Assembly: GCA_014361295.1 (NCBI GenBank)
Contig: JACIVX010000001.1
Location: 755,924-819,923 of the forward strand
DNA: 64,000 nucleotides
Direction of reading: 5' to 3'
Source of the DNA: Methanomassiliicoccales archaeon
GTDB lineage: Archaea; Thermoplasmatota; Thermoplasmata; Methanomassiliicoccales; JACIVX01
Positions within the stretch are counted from its first letter, which is position 1. Each line of letters starts with the position of its first letter. Positions 43,285 to 51,657 of the stretch are shown one piece after another. Under the pieces are notes generated by a model that was not told the origin of the DNA, did not search any database, and saw nothing but the letters and a program-made list of their open reading frames with translations. The position numbers and the translations under genes are program-made.

Positions 43285-43571
43285 TGGGCGATCCACAAAA
43301 GAAGTCCAAGGATTATCCTGAGGGTGGAGTAATCGATGAGGCGGGAAGCGCCCGGAAATACAAGACAGGCGATTGGCGTTCGCAGAAGCCCGAAGTTGAC
43401 AAGGAAAAGTGTATCAATTGCCTTTGGTGTTGGGTCTATTGCCCAGATAACTCTGTCCTCGTTGAAGAGGGGAAAATGGTTGGTTTTCGATATTCACACT
43501 GCAAGGGTTGCGGAATATGCGCCGCTGAATGCCCAAAAAAGGCGATAACGATGAAGAAGGAGGGAAACTAA
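43281..43571 (+). CDS. porD: 2-oxoacid:ferredoxin oxidoreductase, delta (ferredoxin) subunit
   Basis: 96 residues. Two 4Fe-4S motifs, CINCLWCWVYCPDN and CKGCGICAAECPKK, after an N-terminal segment ending in TGDWRSQKPEVDKEK that is typical of PorD. It carries electrons from the catalytic subunits to soluble ferredoxin. ATG 43284, 5 nt after GAGGTGA, is the likely start; GTG 43281 is adjacent. The start overlaps the porG stop. Confidence 0.95.
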   Translation: MMGDPQKKSKDYPEGGVIDEAGSARKYKTGDWRSQKPEVDKEKCINCLWCWVYCPDNSVLVEEGKMVGFRYSHCKGCGICAAECPKKAITMKKEGN

Positions 43572-44732
43572 ATGCAACCGATTGCAATGAACGGGGATCA
43601 GGCAATCGCGTATGCCTGGAAACAGGTTAACCCTGATGTTGTTGCCGCTTATCCGATTACGCCTCAGACGATCATCGTTGAGGCGTTTTCAGAATACGTG
43701 GCAGATGGTCTCGTCGATACAGAGTTCGTGTGCGCCGAGTCCGAGCACAGCGCGATGAGCCTGTGTATCGGCGCCGCGGCAGGTGGCGCAAGGACATGCA
43801 CCGCGACTGCATCAGCAGGACTCGCATTCATGTGGGAGATGCTTTACATTGCGGCCTCAATGAGATTACCGATCGTTATGGCCGTCGCCAACAGAGCACT
43901 GAGTGGCCCCATCAACATCCATTGCGATCACAGCGATACAATGGGGGCGCGAGATTCTGGATGGATTCAGATCTATGGGGAAAATGCCCAGGAAGCCTAT
44001 GACAATTCAATCATGGCTTTCAGGATCGGTGAGCACCTTAATCTCCGACTTCCAGTGATGACAAATATAGATGGCTTTATCACGAGTCATTCACTGGAAA
44101 ACCTCAGCCTGTTACAGGATGAAGAAGTGAAGAAATTCGTCGGAGAATTCAAAGCGATCAGACCCCTGTTAGATTACAGAAATCCCGTGACCTATGGACC
44201 GTTCGATCCACCAGACTTTTACTTCGAACACAAGTACCAGCAGGTGGAAGCGATGAGTCGCGCACTGCCGATTATCAAAAAGGTTGCTGAAGAATACGCA
44301 AAAATCAGCGGTCGATCCTATGATGTCGTCGAGTCGTATCAAGTCGAGGATGCTGATTTTGTCGCAATTGCCGCGGGATCAACGGCGGGAACACTGAGAA
44401 GCGTTGTGGACGAACTCCGAGCTGAAGGGAAGAAAGTGGGAAGCCTCAAGCTCCGTGTTTTCCGCCCATTCCCCGATAAAGAGATCGTCGAAGCGCTCGA
44501 GGGTAAGAAGGCCGTTGCCGTCCTTGATAGATCCATAAGCTTTGGCGCAACAGGACCCATCTTCCCCGAAGTGCGATCAGCACTCTACGATGTCGATGAG
44601 AAGCCGAAAGTCGTCAACTACATATACGGTCTTGGTGGCAGGGATGTTTCAATCGAAGAATTAAAGTCTGTTTACAATAGACTGATGACTGGCGAGTGTG
44701 ATAGGGTCAATTATCTGGGGGTGAGAATCTGA
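43572..44732 (+). CDS. porA: 2-oxoacid:ferredoxin oxidoreductase, alpha subunit
   Basis: 386 residues. GDQAIAYAWKQVNPDVVAAYPITPQT at the N-terminus, ESEHSAMSLCIGAAAGGARTCTATASAG and a C-terminal transketolase-like segment (RVFRPFPDKEI, DRSISFGATGP). This subunit gives half of the TPP site and substrate pocket, and the sequence is closest to pyruvate-specific alpha subunits. GGAGGGA lies about 8 nt before the ATG. Its TGA overlaps the start of porB as CTGA. Confidence 0.95.
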   Translation: MQPIAMNGDQAIAYAWKQVNPDVVAAYPITPQTIIVEAFSEYVADGLVDTEFVCAESEHSAMSLCIGAAAGGARTCTATASAGLAFMWEMLYIAASMRLPIVMAVANRALSGPINIHCDHSDTMGARDSGWIQIYGENAQEAYDNSIMAFRIGEHLNLRLPVMTNIDGFITSHSLENLSLLQDEEVKKFVGEFKAIRPLLDYRNPVTYGPFDPPDFYFEHKYQQVEAMSRALPIIKKVAEEYAKISGRSYDVVESYQVEDADFVAIAAGSTAGTLRSVVDELRAEGKKVGSLKLRVFRPFPDKEIVEALEGKKAVAVLDRSISFGATGPIFPEVRSALYDVDEKPKVVNYIYGLGGRDVSIEELKSVYNRLMTGECDRVNYLGVRI

Positions 44733-45667
44733 ATCTGAAAGAACTTGCGAAGAAACCATCTGCGATCACTGAAGGTCACAGACTGTGTGCTGGTTGTGCT
44801 GAACCGATCATCGTCAGACAGATTCTGATGGCGAGCGATAAACCCGTTGTGGTCGGCAACGCGACAGGATGCCTTGAAGTTTCCACAACTGTCTATCCTT
44901 ACTCTGCCTGGGCAGTTCCGTGGATTCACAGTGCTTTTGAAAATGCAGCAGCGACGATTACTGGTGTGGAAAGTGCGTATAAGGCACTCGTGAGAAAAGG
45001 CGTCATCAAGGATGAAATCAGGTTTATCGCCTTCGGAGGAGATGGCGGTACATATGACATCGGATTTCAATCACTTTCAGGAGCGATTGAAAGAGGGCAT
45101 CGATTTGTCTATGTATGCTTAAATAACGAAGCTTACATGAACACAGGCATTCAGAGATCTGGTGCCACATGGAAGGGAGCGAGCACGACAACTTGCCCCG
45201 CAGGCACCTGCATCCCAGGTAAGAAAGAGTTTCCAAAGGATCTAACAAAAATCATCATTGCTCATGAACTTCCATACGCAGCACAAGCGTCACCCCATAA
45301 CTGGAAGGATTTGATGGAAAAGGCGGCTAAGGCGTTCGAGGCAAATGGTCCCGCATTCATTAACGTCGTCGCTCCATGTCCCAGAGGTTGGAGATTCGAT
45401 TCTTCCCAGACGATTCAAATTGCAAGGCTCGCTGTTGAAACATGCATCTGGCCACTCTATGAATACGAGAATGGAATCTGGAGACTGACTGGTGACAGCA
45501 AGAGAATTGCGGAGGGAAAGAAAGAAAAGAGGCCGATCACTGACTGGTTGAAGTCGCAGGGCAGATTTAGGCATCTCTTGACGGAAAAATGGAAACACGT
45601 CGCCGATGAAATCCAGGCTGAAGTTGACAGGAAATGGGAGCAGCTCAAGAAATACTGTGAAGAATGA
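44729..45667 (+). CDS. porB: 2-oxoacid:ferredoxin oxidoreductase, beta subunit, apparent CTG start
   Basis: 312 residues. CAGCAEP and the later conserved Cys of the third 4Fe-4S cluster, TPP-binding GDGGTYDIGFQSLSGAIERGH, and NNEAYMNTGIQRSGATWKGA. The N-terminal segment LNLKELAKKPSAITEGHRLC is required by the family and carries cluster cysteines, but has no ATG, GTG or TTG: the first ATG (44828) would delete it. CTG 44729 lies 3 nt after GGGGGTGAG and overlaps the porA stop (CTGA), just as other genes here start at ATGA or TTGA. I therefore take CTG as the start. T-rich terminator follows. Confidence 0.93.
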   Translation: MNLKELAKKPSAITEGHRLCAGCAEPIIVRQILMASDKPVVVGNATGCLEVSTTVYPYSAWAVPWIHSAFENAAATITGVESAYKALVRKGVIKDEIRFIAFGGDGGTYDIGFQSLSGAIERGHRFVYVCLNNEAYMNTGIQRSGATWKGASTTTCPAGTCIPGKKEFPKDLTKIIIAHELPYAAQASPHNWKDLMEKAAKAFEANGPAFINVVAPCPRGWRFDSSQTIQIARLAVETCIWPLYEYENGIWRLTGDSKRIAEGKKEKRPITDWLKSQGRFRHLLTEKWKHVADEIQAEVDRKWEQLKKYCEE

Positions 45668-45694
45668 GCGTTTCCCTACCAATCTCCCTTCGCC

Positions 45695-45731
45695 TTATTC
45701 TTTTTCATTTTTTTATTTGTGTTGTTTTTAT
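45695..45731 (+). terminator. T-rich termination region after porB
   Basis: Runs of five, seven and five T within 37 nt, starting about 28 nt after the porB stop and without a hairpin. Confidence 0.5.
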
Positions 45732-45783
45732 ATCGAATTGGAAAGAAACCTAAATTTCGTGCGTTCGTCAGTCGTCAGAATTA

Positions 45784-46503
45784 TTATAATTGTCTATCTT
45801 CATTGTACACCATCTTCGCCGCAAGTCCCTCAAAATATTTACCCAATATTTTCATCTCTCTTTTTCCAAGGGGTTTTTTGGCGCAGGGACGTAGGGGCGT
45901 GTTCAAATACAAAATATCAGGGCTAACTCTCTTGCAAATCTCAGCGATTCTTGATGCCTCGTGCATGTTCTCTTCGACGAACATGATCTCTAACTGGAAA
46001 CTCCCCCCGAATTCCTTTCTCGTCATTTCGATTCCATGAATGACATCGGCGAATTCGATGTCCTCATGAGGGCGATTCACAGCACGAAACGAAGATTCTG
46101 TTGCGGCATCGAGCTTTGCCACAATCACATCAGTTTTCATCACGTCGCGTCTCACTTCTGAATCGAAAAGTAGCGATGAATTCGTGAGGACACCAATTCT
46201 TACGGTCGCCACCGATCTCACCGTATCGACAAGCTCGCCAAAGTTCGAAGCCAAGGTCGGCTCCCCTGTTCCGGAAAACGTAATGATATCTATAACTGGA
46301 AATTTTGCAAGGGCAAGCTCCAATTCCTCCTTAACGATTTCGGAGGATACGAATTCGCTTCGTTTGCTTGTAAGAACTCCTTTGTTTCCGAGCTGGCAGT
46401 AAAGGCAGTTGAAACTGCATATTTTCGGTTCAACGCCAATCGGATCGATTCCGAGTGATCGGCCAAACCTCCACGATCTCACTGGTCCGTAAACACTCCG
46501 CAT
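45784..46503 (-). CDS. Radical SAM protein (COG0731-like)
   Basis: 239 residues. Cluster motif CSFNCLYCQLG (Cys29, Cys33, Cys36) after YGPVRSWRFGRSLGIDPI, an N-terminus shared by a group of archaeal radical SAM proteins related to wyosine-synthesis enzymes. FSGTGEPTLASNF is the GGE-like SAM-binding element and GVLTNSSLL follows. The reaction is unknown. It is single, divergent from the methyltransferase gene and convergent with porB. Confidence 0.88.
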   Translation of the reverse strand: MRSVYGPVRSWRFGRSLGIDPIGVEPKICSFNCLYCQLGNKGVLTSKRSEFVSSEIVKEELELALAKFPVIDIITFSGTGEPTLASNFGELVDTVRSVATVRIGVLTNSSLLFDSEVRRDVMKTDVIVAKLDAATESSFRAVNRPHEDIEFADVIHGIEMTRKEFGGSFQLEIMFVEENMHEASRIAEICKRVSPDILYLNTPLRPCAKKPLGKREMKILGKYFEGLAAKMVYNEDRQL

Positions 46504-46642
46504 ACCGTCACTTCGTCATCGACGTCAACAGAGCCTCTCTATTATAATGACTTCTGAAATATACCAAGTTAGCTAATCAATTCAAAGATAGACTGTTAGG
46601 CATAAACTGTAAGAGATAGAATTGAGTTATTAAAACCAAAGT

Positions 46643-47278
46643 ATGTACGACAAGATTTTCGATGAAGTCGCGAAAGAATATGATAACTGGTACGAAACGC
46701 ATTACAAAATTTTTTTATGTGAAAAGGAGGCCATAAAGAAACTCAGTTTGCAAGGCTTGGGCCTGGAGGTAGGTATCGGAACCGGATCAATTGCGAGTGA
46801 ACTTGGAATTAAACTCGGTATTGATCCTTCTCTTCCGATGCTATTCCTTGCGAAAGAAAAGGGAATCGATGTTGTTCGTGGCTTCGGGGAAATATTGCCG
46901 TTCAAAAACGAAATCTTCGATTTTGTTCTTATTTCGACAACACTCTGCTTTGTCGGCGATCGGATATCCTTGATGAAAGAGGTTCACAGGGTTTTGAAAA
47001 GAAAAGGAAAGGCAGCCGTCTGCTTTATTCCGAGGGATTCAGCATGGGGGAGATATTACATTGAAAAAGGAGAGCAGGGACATCGAATTTACCGTCATGC
47101 GCGATTTCTTAGCTTTGGTGAAATCATTGAGTTATTGGAGACTCCTGGTTTCGTGATTAAGAAGATCGTTTCGACGCTTCGATTCAGTCCTGAAGGTGAG
47201 CCGATTCTCGAACGACCCATAGAGGGTATCGCCAATGGCGGATTTGTTTGTCTGGAAGCTGAAAAAAAAGAAATTTGA
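46643..47278 (+). CDS. Class I SAM-dependent methyltransferase
   Basis: 211 residues. FDEVAKEYDNWYETHY at the N-terminus, motif I GLEVGIGTGSIA, acidic residue after LGIDPSLP, and FDFVLISTTLCFV (motif IV) followed by EVHRVLKRKGKAAV, a UbiE/Methyltransf_11-type pattern. Substrate unknown. A TATA-like TTATTAAAA is at about 46626-46634. Convergent with hypC. Confidence 0.88.
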   Translation: MYDKIFDEVAKEYDNWYETHYKIFLCEKEAIKKLSLQGLGLEVGIGTGSIASELGIKLGIDPSLPMLFLAKEKGIDVVRGFGEILPFKNEIFDFVLISTTLCFVGDRISLMKEVHRVLKRKGKAAVCFIPRDSAWGRYYIEKGEQGHRIYRHARFLSFGEIIELLETPGFVIKKIVSTLRFSPEGEPILERPIEGIANGGFVCLEAEKKEI

Positions 47279-47311
47279 ATGAACATAAATGACATCGACT
47301 CGAGAATTCTT

Positions 47312-47527
47312 TCACGATTGAGCGAGCAATTCTTCCCAGAGTCGAAGCGTTTCTTTCGCTTCTTCTTCGTCGATTGTCTGAATGGCAAATCCGGCATGAA
47401 CCATGACCCAATCGCCAATTTTTGCGTCTACCAGCGAGACGTTGACTTTCCTCAAAACACCGCCAAAATCGACATCAGCTAGATTTCCTTCGACGAAAAC
47501 GATTTTTCCTGGGATTGCAAGGCACAT
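47312..47527 (-). CDS. hypC: Hydrogenase maturation chaperone HypC
   Basis: 71 residues. MCLAIPGKIVFVEG with the essential Cys2, DFGGVLRKVNVSLV and GDWVMVHAGFAIQTIDEEEA, all family hallmarks. HypC carries the Fe(CN)2CO unit with HypD for NiFe hydrogenase assembly. No other hyp or hydrogenase gene is in the window, so a NiFe hydrogenase is expected elsewhere. The gene lies 9 nt downstream of the NAC gene, probably on one transcript. Confidence 0.95.
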   Translation of the reverse strand: MCLAIPGKIVFVEGNLADVDFGGVLRKVNVSLVDAKIGDWVMVHAGFAIQTIDEEEAKETLRLWEELLAQS

Positions 47528-47536
47528 GTTTTCATC

Positions 47537-47908
47537 TCATCGCGATGACATGATTTTCAATATCGCTTCCGCAGGCTGACCGTCGCACTCAGTGAGAGCA
47601 CGAATAGCTTCTTCCTCAGTGCAACCTGTCTGCTCCATCACGAGCTTCACATCCTCGTCAGGGATTTTCTTTTCCTCGTCTTTGGCAATCGATTTTCTTT
47701 CGAGGATTTCGGGCTCGCCGAGGATCTGAAATGATTTTTGCCCCTGAACTTCCATCAGCGTTACTGCAGCTTCTTTGATGACATACTCCTTCGTCTTCGT
47801 GCGAATGATGACCTCTTCAACGTCCTCAATCTCTTCTGCCTTGATACCAAGACGTTTCATCGCTTGTTTGACCTGGCGCGGATTCACTCGACCAATACCG
47901 GGCATCAT
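47537..47908 (-). CDS. nac: Nascent polypeptide-associated complex protein
   Basis: 123 residues. NAC domain at about 15-70 (QVKQAMKRLGIKAEEIEDVEEVIIRTKTKEYVI split between helix and strands; EVQGQKSFQILGE) and a C-terminal UBA domain at about 83-120 (IPDEDVKLVMEQTGC, AIRALTECDGQPAEAILKI). Archaeal NAC forms a homodimer at the ribosome exit tunnel. Normal length. Confidence 0.96.
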   Translation of the reverse strand: MMPGIGRVNPRQVKQAMKRLGIKAEEIEDVEEVIIRTKTKEYVIKEAAVTLMEVQGQKSFQILGEPEILERKSIAKDEEKKIPDEDVKLVMEQTGCTEEEAIRALTECDGQPAEAILKIMSSR

Positions 47909-47995
47909 ATTTTCTGATCAAGTGATTGGTGTCCGGAAGTTAAATCTTTTGAGTCTCTCTGTGCCACGATTGATTCTTGATTTCCAAACAATTCA

Positions 47996-49348
47996 TCAAA
48001 GGACTCTCAGGAATTTTTCAATTTCCCAATCGGTGACGCGGGTCCGGTACTCATCCCACTCTTTTCCTTTGATGTGCAGATAGTGGCTGAAGATGTGATC
48101 CCCAAGCGTTTCTTTAACCAATTTGCTCATACTCATCAGGCTGAGTGCCTCGCCAAGGCTTTCTGGAAGACTCTCGATATTGTGTCGTTCCCTCTCTTCT
48201 TTGCTCATATGATAGATATCACGTTCAACAGGTTCCGGCGGTTCGATGCCCTTCTCAATCCCATCAAGACCAGCGGCAAGCATGACAGCGAACTGCAGAT
48301 ACGGATTTCCGGCTGGATCTGGATTCCTAAGCTCAATCCGCGTCTTAGTGCCTCTGCCTGCGGGAACCCGGATGAGGGCGCTGCGATTCCTGTTCGCCCA
48401 CGAAATATAGCATGGAGCCTCGAATCCCGGCACGAGTCGTTTGTATGAATTAACGTAGGAAGCAAGAATCGCACATGTTTCCCTCGCATGCTTGAGCAAG
48501 CCACCGATGAACTTGAGGGCAATTTCACTGAGTCCGTATCGGCCTGAAGGGTCGTCAAATGCATTCACGCCATCAATAGTTGACAACGATTGATGGACGT
48601 GCATCCCTGAGCCGTTGACGCCGTACAGAGGTTTGGGCATGAATGTAGCGTGCAGTCCGTGTCTCAGAGCGATCGTCTTGATCCCAAATTTCAAAGTAAT
48701 CATGCGGTCAGCGATTGTCAGAGCGTTATCATATCGCAAATCGACTTCATGCTGACCCGGCGCGACCTCATGATGCGACGCTTCCATGTTAAATTTCATC
48801 ATGTCGAAATTCATCATAATGTCTTTACGGACAACCTCTCCTTTGTCCAGCGGCATGAGGTCAAAATACCCGCCCACATCATTCGGAACTAGTCGAGGAT
48901 TGTGATTTTCATCAATCTTGAAAAGGAAGAATTCAAACTCAGGGCCAACATTGAATATATATCCCTTCTCCCTCGCCCGTTCCATCATCCGTTCGAGAAC
49001 GTACCTTGGGTCGCCCTTGAATCTGTTCCCGTTGTGATCGAAAATTCTGCACATGAATCGTGCCGTTTTCATCCAACTCCCAATCGTCCATGGATAGATT
49101 AGGAAGGAGTCGAGTATCGGAACTGCCCTCATATCGGATTCTTCGATCGTCGCATAACCGAGAATCGATGATCCATCAATGAAGACTCCTTCGTCAATGG
49201 CCTTTTCGAGTCTTTCTACCGGGATAGAGACACTCTTGACGGTCCCAAGAATGTCCGAAAACTGCATTTCAACAAAACGGACTTCTTCCTGTTTAACCGT
49301 CTTCAATACACTCTCTTTGAGTTCCGATTCACTAATTGTCTGAGTCAT
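47996..49348 (-). CDS. glnA: Glutamine synthetase, type I
   Basis: 450 residues. FVEMQFSDILGTVKSVSIP and FIDGSSILGYATIEESDM at the N-terminus; catalytic region GPEFEFFLF, EASHHEVAPGQHEVDLRYD, GSGMHVHQSLS, RLVPGFEAPCYISWANRNRSALIRVP and RIELRNPDPAGNPYLQFA. It makes glutamine from glutamate, ammonia and ATP. ATG 49348 is about 27-30 nt from an AT-rich TATA element (near 49375-49378) and fits the family; ATG 49366 is in frame upstream. No GlnB-type gene is adjacent; the divergent Lrp-family gene is one gene away. Confidence 0.97.
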   Translation of the reverse strand: MTQTISESELKESVLKTVKQEEVRFVEMQFSDILGTVKSVSIPVERLEKAIDEGVFIDGSSILGYATIEESDMRAVPILDSFLIYPWTIGSWMKTARFMCRIFDHNGNRFKGDPRYVLERMMERAREKGYIFNVGPEFEFFLFKIDENHNPRLVPNDVGGYFDLMPLDKGEVVRKDIMMNFDMMKFNMEASHHEVAPGQHEVDLRYDNALTIADRMITLKFGIKTIALRHGLHATFMPKPLYGVNGSGMHVHQSLSTIDGVNAFDDPSGRYGLSEIALKFIGGLLKHARETCAILASYVNSYKRLVPGFEAPCYISWANRNRSALIRVPAGRGTKTRIELRNPDPAGNPYLQFAVMLAAGLDGIEKGIEPPEPVERDIYHMSKEERERHNIESLPESLGEALSLMSMSKLVKETLGDHIFSHYLHIKGKEWDEYRTRVTDWEIEKFLRVL

Positions 49349-49502
49349 GGCGCGGGTGATGAACAAATTAGATAATAAATTTTTCTAATTTTAGCTTTTT
49401 GACTAATTTATTGATTCTTTATTGTTTATTTATATATCCATCAAGTTCTGTTATAGACTATAAGAAATTAAGAAAATGAAAAAATCATCACAATCAGACC
49501 AT

Positions 49503-50708
49503 TCATTTATTATTCGCGACCTCTTGACTGAGAGCGAGCTTGACCTCGTCGAGTATGCTCCTGAGAACTTCATTCACATGAATTGAACCAGTCAGGCCAC
49601 CAGAGGCGAAGTGCTTCTGTCCTCCTCCTCTGCCACCGACCTTCGACAAACACTTGTTCAGGATTCCAGGACAATCGATGTCAATGTCCTTGTTTACCGC
49701 TAATATAAACAATGCTTTTTCATCCTGCGATACAAAAATGCAAGCCGTTTTCTCTTCCTGAATGAAACGGTTTGCTTCATCGATGAGCATTTTCCTATCT
49801 AGTGCTTCAAATAAGCCCGAATAGATTTTGAATGGCCCGTGTCTCTCAGGAACAAGCGATCTCAATCTCTCGCGAGCATGTTTTTTTAGCGAATCCTTTA
49901 AAACCGTCACCGAATGCTTCATATTTTCTACAGCGCTAACAAGATGCTCTGGTTGCGCTCCAATCACTTCAGAGGCATGCAATGCGATTGTGCCAAAGAA
50001 TATCGATTTCATCATCGCGTTTGTGCCAACCTCAAAAGAAATTTCGAAATCACCGATGGATTTGGCAGATGAGATTTTTGTCACAAAGATCATGTTCACC
50101 TCTGCCGTATTTCTTACATGAATGCCAGCGCACGCTGCTTGATCAAACTCATCTATTTTGACGATTCTTACTTTATTCTCCGTGATTCTCTCGAGTTTTG
50201 CTCGAATTCTAGATGCGGCCACCTCGTTTCTTTCAAGCCAGCATTCTGTCACGGCTAACCCTTTCAGAATGATTTCATTGGCTCTTTTTTGGGCCCTTGA
50301 TATGACTGGCCAGTCGACATGCCCTTTTATTATCAGACTTTTCTTTGATGGTGATATGTGGATTTTGACGAGTTCAATATCGGGAGATTCGCGAAGTATC
50401 GATGAAAAAAGAATGTGTTCTCCTGTATGTCCTTTCATCAGCTCATAGCGGCGATCCCAATCGATTTCGCCGTAAACCTTTTGGCCAGGATTAAATGTGT
50501 GACCGGGGACCCTGTGATATACGTGACCTCCCTCAGCTTTGACCTCGGTAACTTGCAGTCCCTCAATCGATCCAAGGTCGCATTCCTGTCCTCCGCCGCC
50601 TGGGAAAAATGCAGTTCGGTCAAGCAAAATCCAGTCGCCATCAATTTTTTCCACAATAGCATCGAAACTTCTGATGTATGGATCAGCTTCATACAAACGA
50701 TGAGTCAT
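49503..50708 (-). CDS. alaX: Alanyl-tRNA editing protein AlaX-L with DHHA1 domain
   Basis: 401 residues from the chosen start. Editing domain with TAFFPGGGGQECDLG near residue 32, zinc ligands His94 and His98 (GHTGEHIL) and Cys193/His197 (CAGIH); then a helical linker and a C-terminal DHHA1 domain (GGRGGGQKHFASGG). It removes serine or glycine from mischarged tRNA-Ala in trans. The frame continues upstream to 51140, but that region overlaps the divergent regulator gene and lacks homology, so ATG 50708 (MTHRLYEADPYIRSF) is the start. Confidence 0.93.
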   Translation of the reverse strand: MTHRLYEADPYIRSFDAIVEKIDGDWILLDRTAFFPGGGGQECDLGSIEGLQVTEVKAEGGHVYHRVPGHTFNPGQKVYGEIDWDRRYELMKGHTGEHILFSSILRESPDIELVKIHISPSKKSLIIKGHVDWPVISRAQKRANEIILKGLAVTECWLERNEVAASRIRAKLERITENKVRIVKIDEFDQAACAGIHVRNTAEVNMIFVTKISSAKSIGDFEISFEVGTNAMMKSIFFGTIALHASEVIGAQPEHLVSAVENMKHSVTVLKDSLKKHARERLRSLVPERHGPFKIYSGLFEALDRKMLIDEANRFIQEEKTACIFVSQDEKALFILAVNKDIDIDCPGILNKCLSKVGGRGGGQKHFASGGLTGSIHVNEVLRSILDEVKLALSQEVANNK

Positions 50709-50885
50709 CGCTTCATCTCGAAGGATAAAGAACCTGATAAACCTTGTCGGCAAGATTCGTGCGACCTCATGCACGAGAAAGCACGATGGATCTTCTATCC
50801 GGCATAAACGCAGGTTAAAATCGGGAATTGAGCTCTTTGATGAAAGGCATCTTACTGCACAAAAGAAAATATATTCATAGAATCG

Positions 50886-51407
50886 ATGGACATATTCAGG
50901 AGCAGACTGACGGGTGAGCATTTGACCGAAATAAATCTTGACGATCTGGACAAGAAGATCATTGAACAACTCTGTCGATCCAGCCAGGGATCCTATCGTC
51001 AGATCGCAAAGCGCCTGGGCATTCATCCCACCACTCTGATTCAAAGAGTGAAGAATCTGGAAGAACAGGGTATCATCAAGGGATATAGAGCAAATGTCGA
51101 CTATCTTAAACTTGGATATGAATTCATGGCGATCGTGCACGTTTATGTAGAGGGGGACCTCCTGGAGGTGCAGCGCAGGATCAAAGATATCAAGAATGTC
51201 GTCGCAGTGTTTGATGTAACCGGTGAATGTGATTCGATTGCTTGGATCGCTTGTAAGGATCGTGAAGAGTTCAGCGGGGTGATCAAGCGCATGCTACAGA
51301 TGCCAGGTGTCAAGAAAACAAATACTTATGTCGTTCTCAACGTGATCAAGGATCCTTATCAGTTTTTGCCTGATTTCGAAGGTAAAGAAACCTTTGGATC
51401 AGAATGA
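50886..51407 (+). CDS. Lrp/AsnC-family transcriptional regulator
   Basis: 173 residues. N-terminal winged HTH (LDDLDKKIIEQLCRSSQGSY, then RQIAKRLGIHPTTLIQRVKNLEEQG, recognition helix in the second part) and a C-terminal RAM/effector domain (about 75-150). Such proteins form octamers and respond to amino acids; the target may include the neighbouring glnA, alaX or aspS genes, but no binding site is proven. A TATA-like AAAATATATT (about 50863-50872) precedes the ATG by roughly 20 nt. Confidence 0.92.
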   Translation: MDIFRSRLTGEHLTEINLDDLDKKIIEQLCRSSQGSYRQIAKRLGIHPTTLIQRVKNLEEQGIIKGYRANVDYLKLGYEFMAIVHVYVEGDLLEVQRRIKDIKNVVAVFDVTGECDSIAWIACKDREEFSGVIKRMLQMPGVKKTNTYVVLNVIKDPYQFLPDFEGKETFGSE

Positions 51408-51500
51408 TCGTTCGATGGTCTTATGAATTAGTCAATCTCAAACATCATTTTCTGACCCATGTAACCTAGAGGTTGAATAGAAATTTATATCTCAGATTGT

Positions 51501-51537
51501 CAAATTGTTAAATAATTGCAGATTAACTGACAATTTG
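51501..51537. promoter_or_regulatory. Bulged inverted repeat in the aspS upstream region
   Basis: CAAATTGTTAA (51501-51511) can pair with TTAAC and ACAATTTG (51523-51537) with a small bulge. It lies about 120 nt before aspS, just downstream of TTTATAT (51484-51490). It could be an operator for the adjacent Lrp-type regulator. Confidence 0.35.
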
Positions 51538-51657
51538 TTGGAATTACGTTCAGTATTTGAAAAATCTGATCGTTTTCGAAGATTTACAGGGCAAAATGTT
51601 TAATATGGGCCTCTCATTAATGGCCATTGCCCGATTAATAAATCAGAGGAAATTTCA

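Noticed and set aside
50709-51140. Upstream extension of the alaX frame
   Set aside because: Antisense to the Lrp-family gene and without family similarity; the editing domain begins at 50708.
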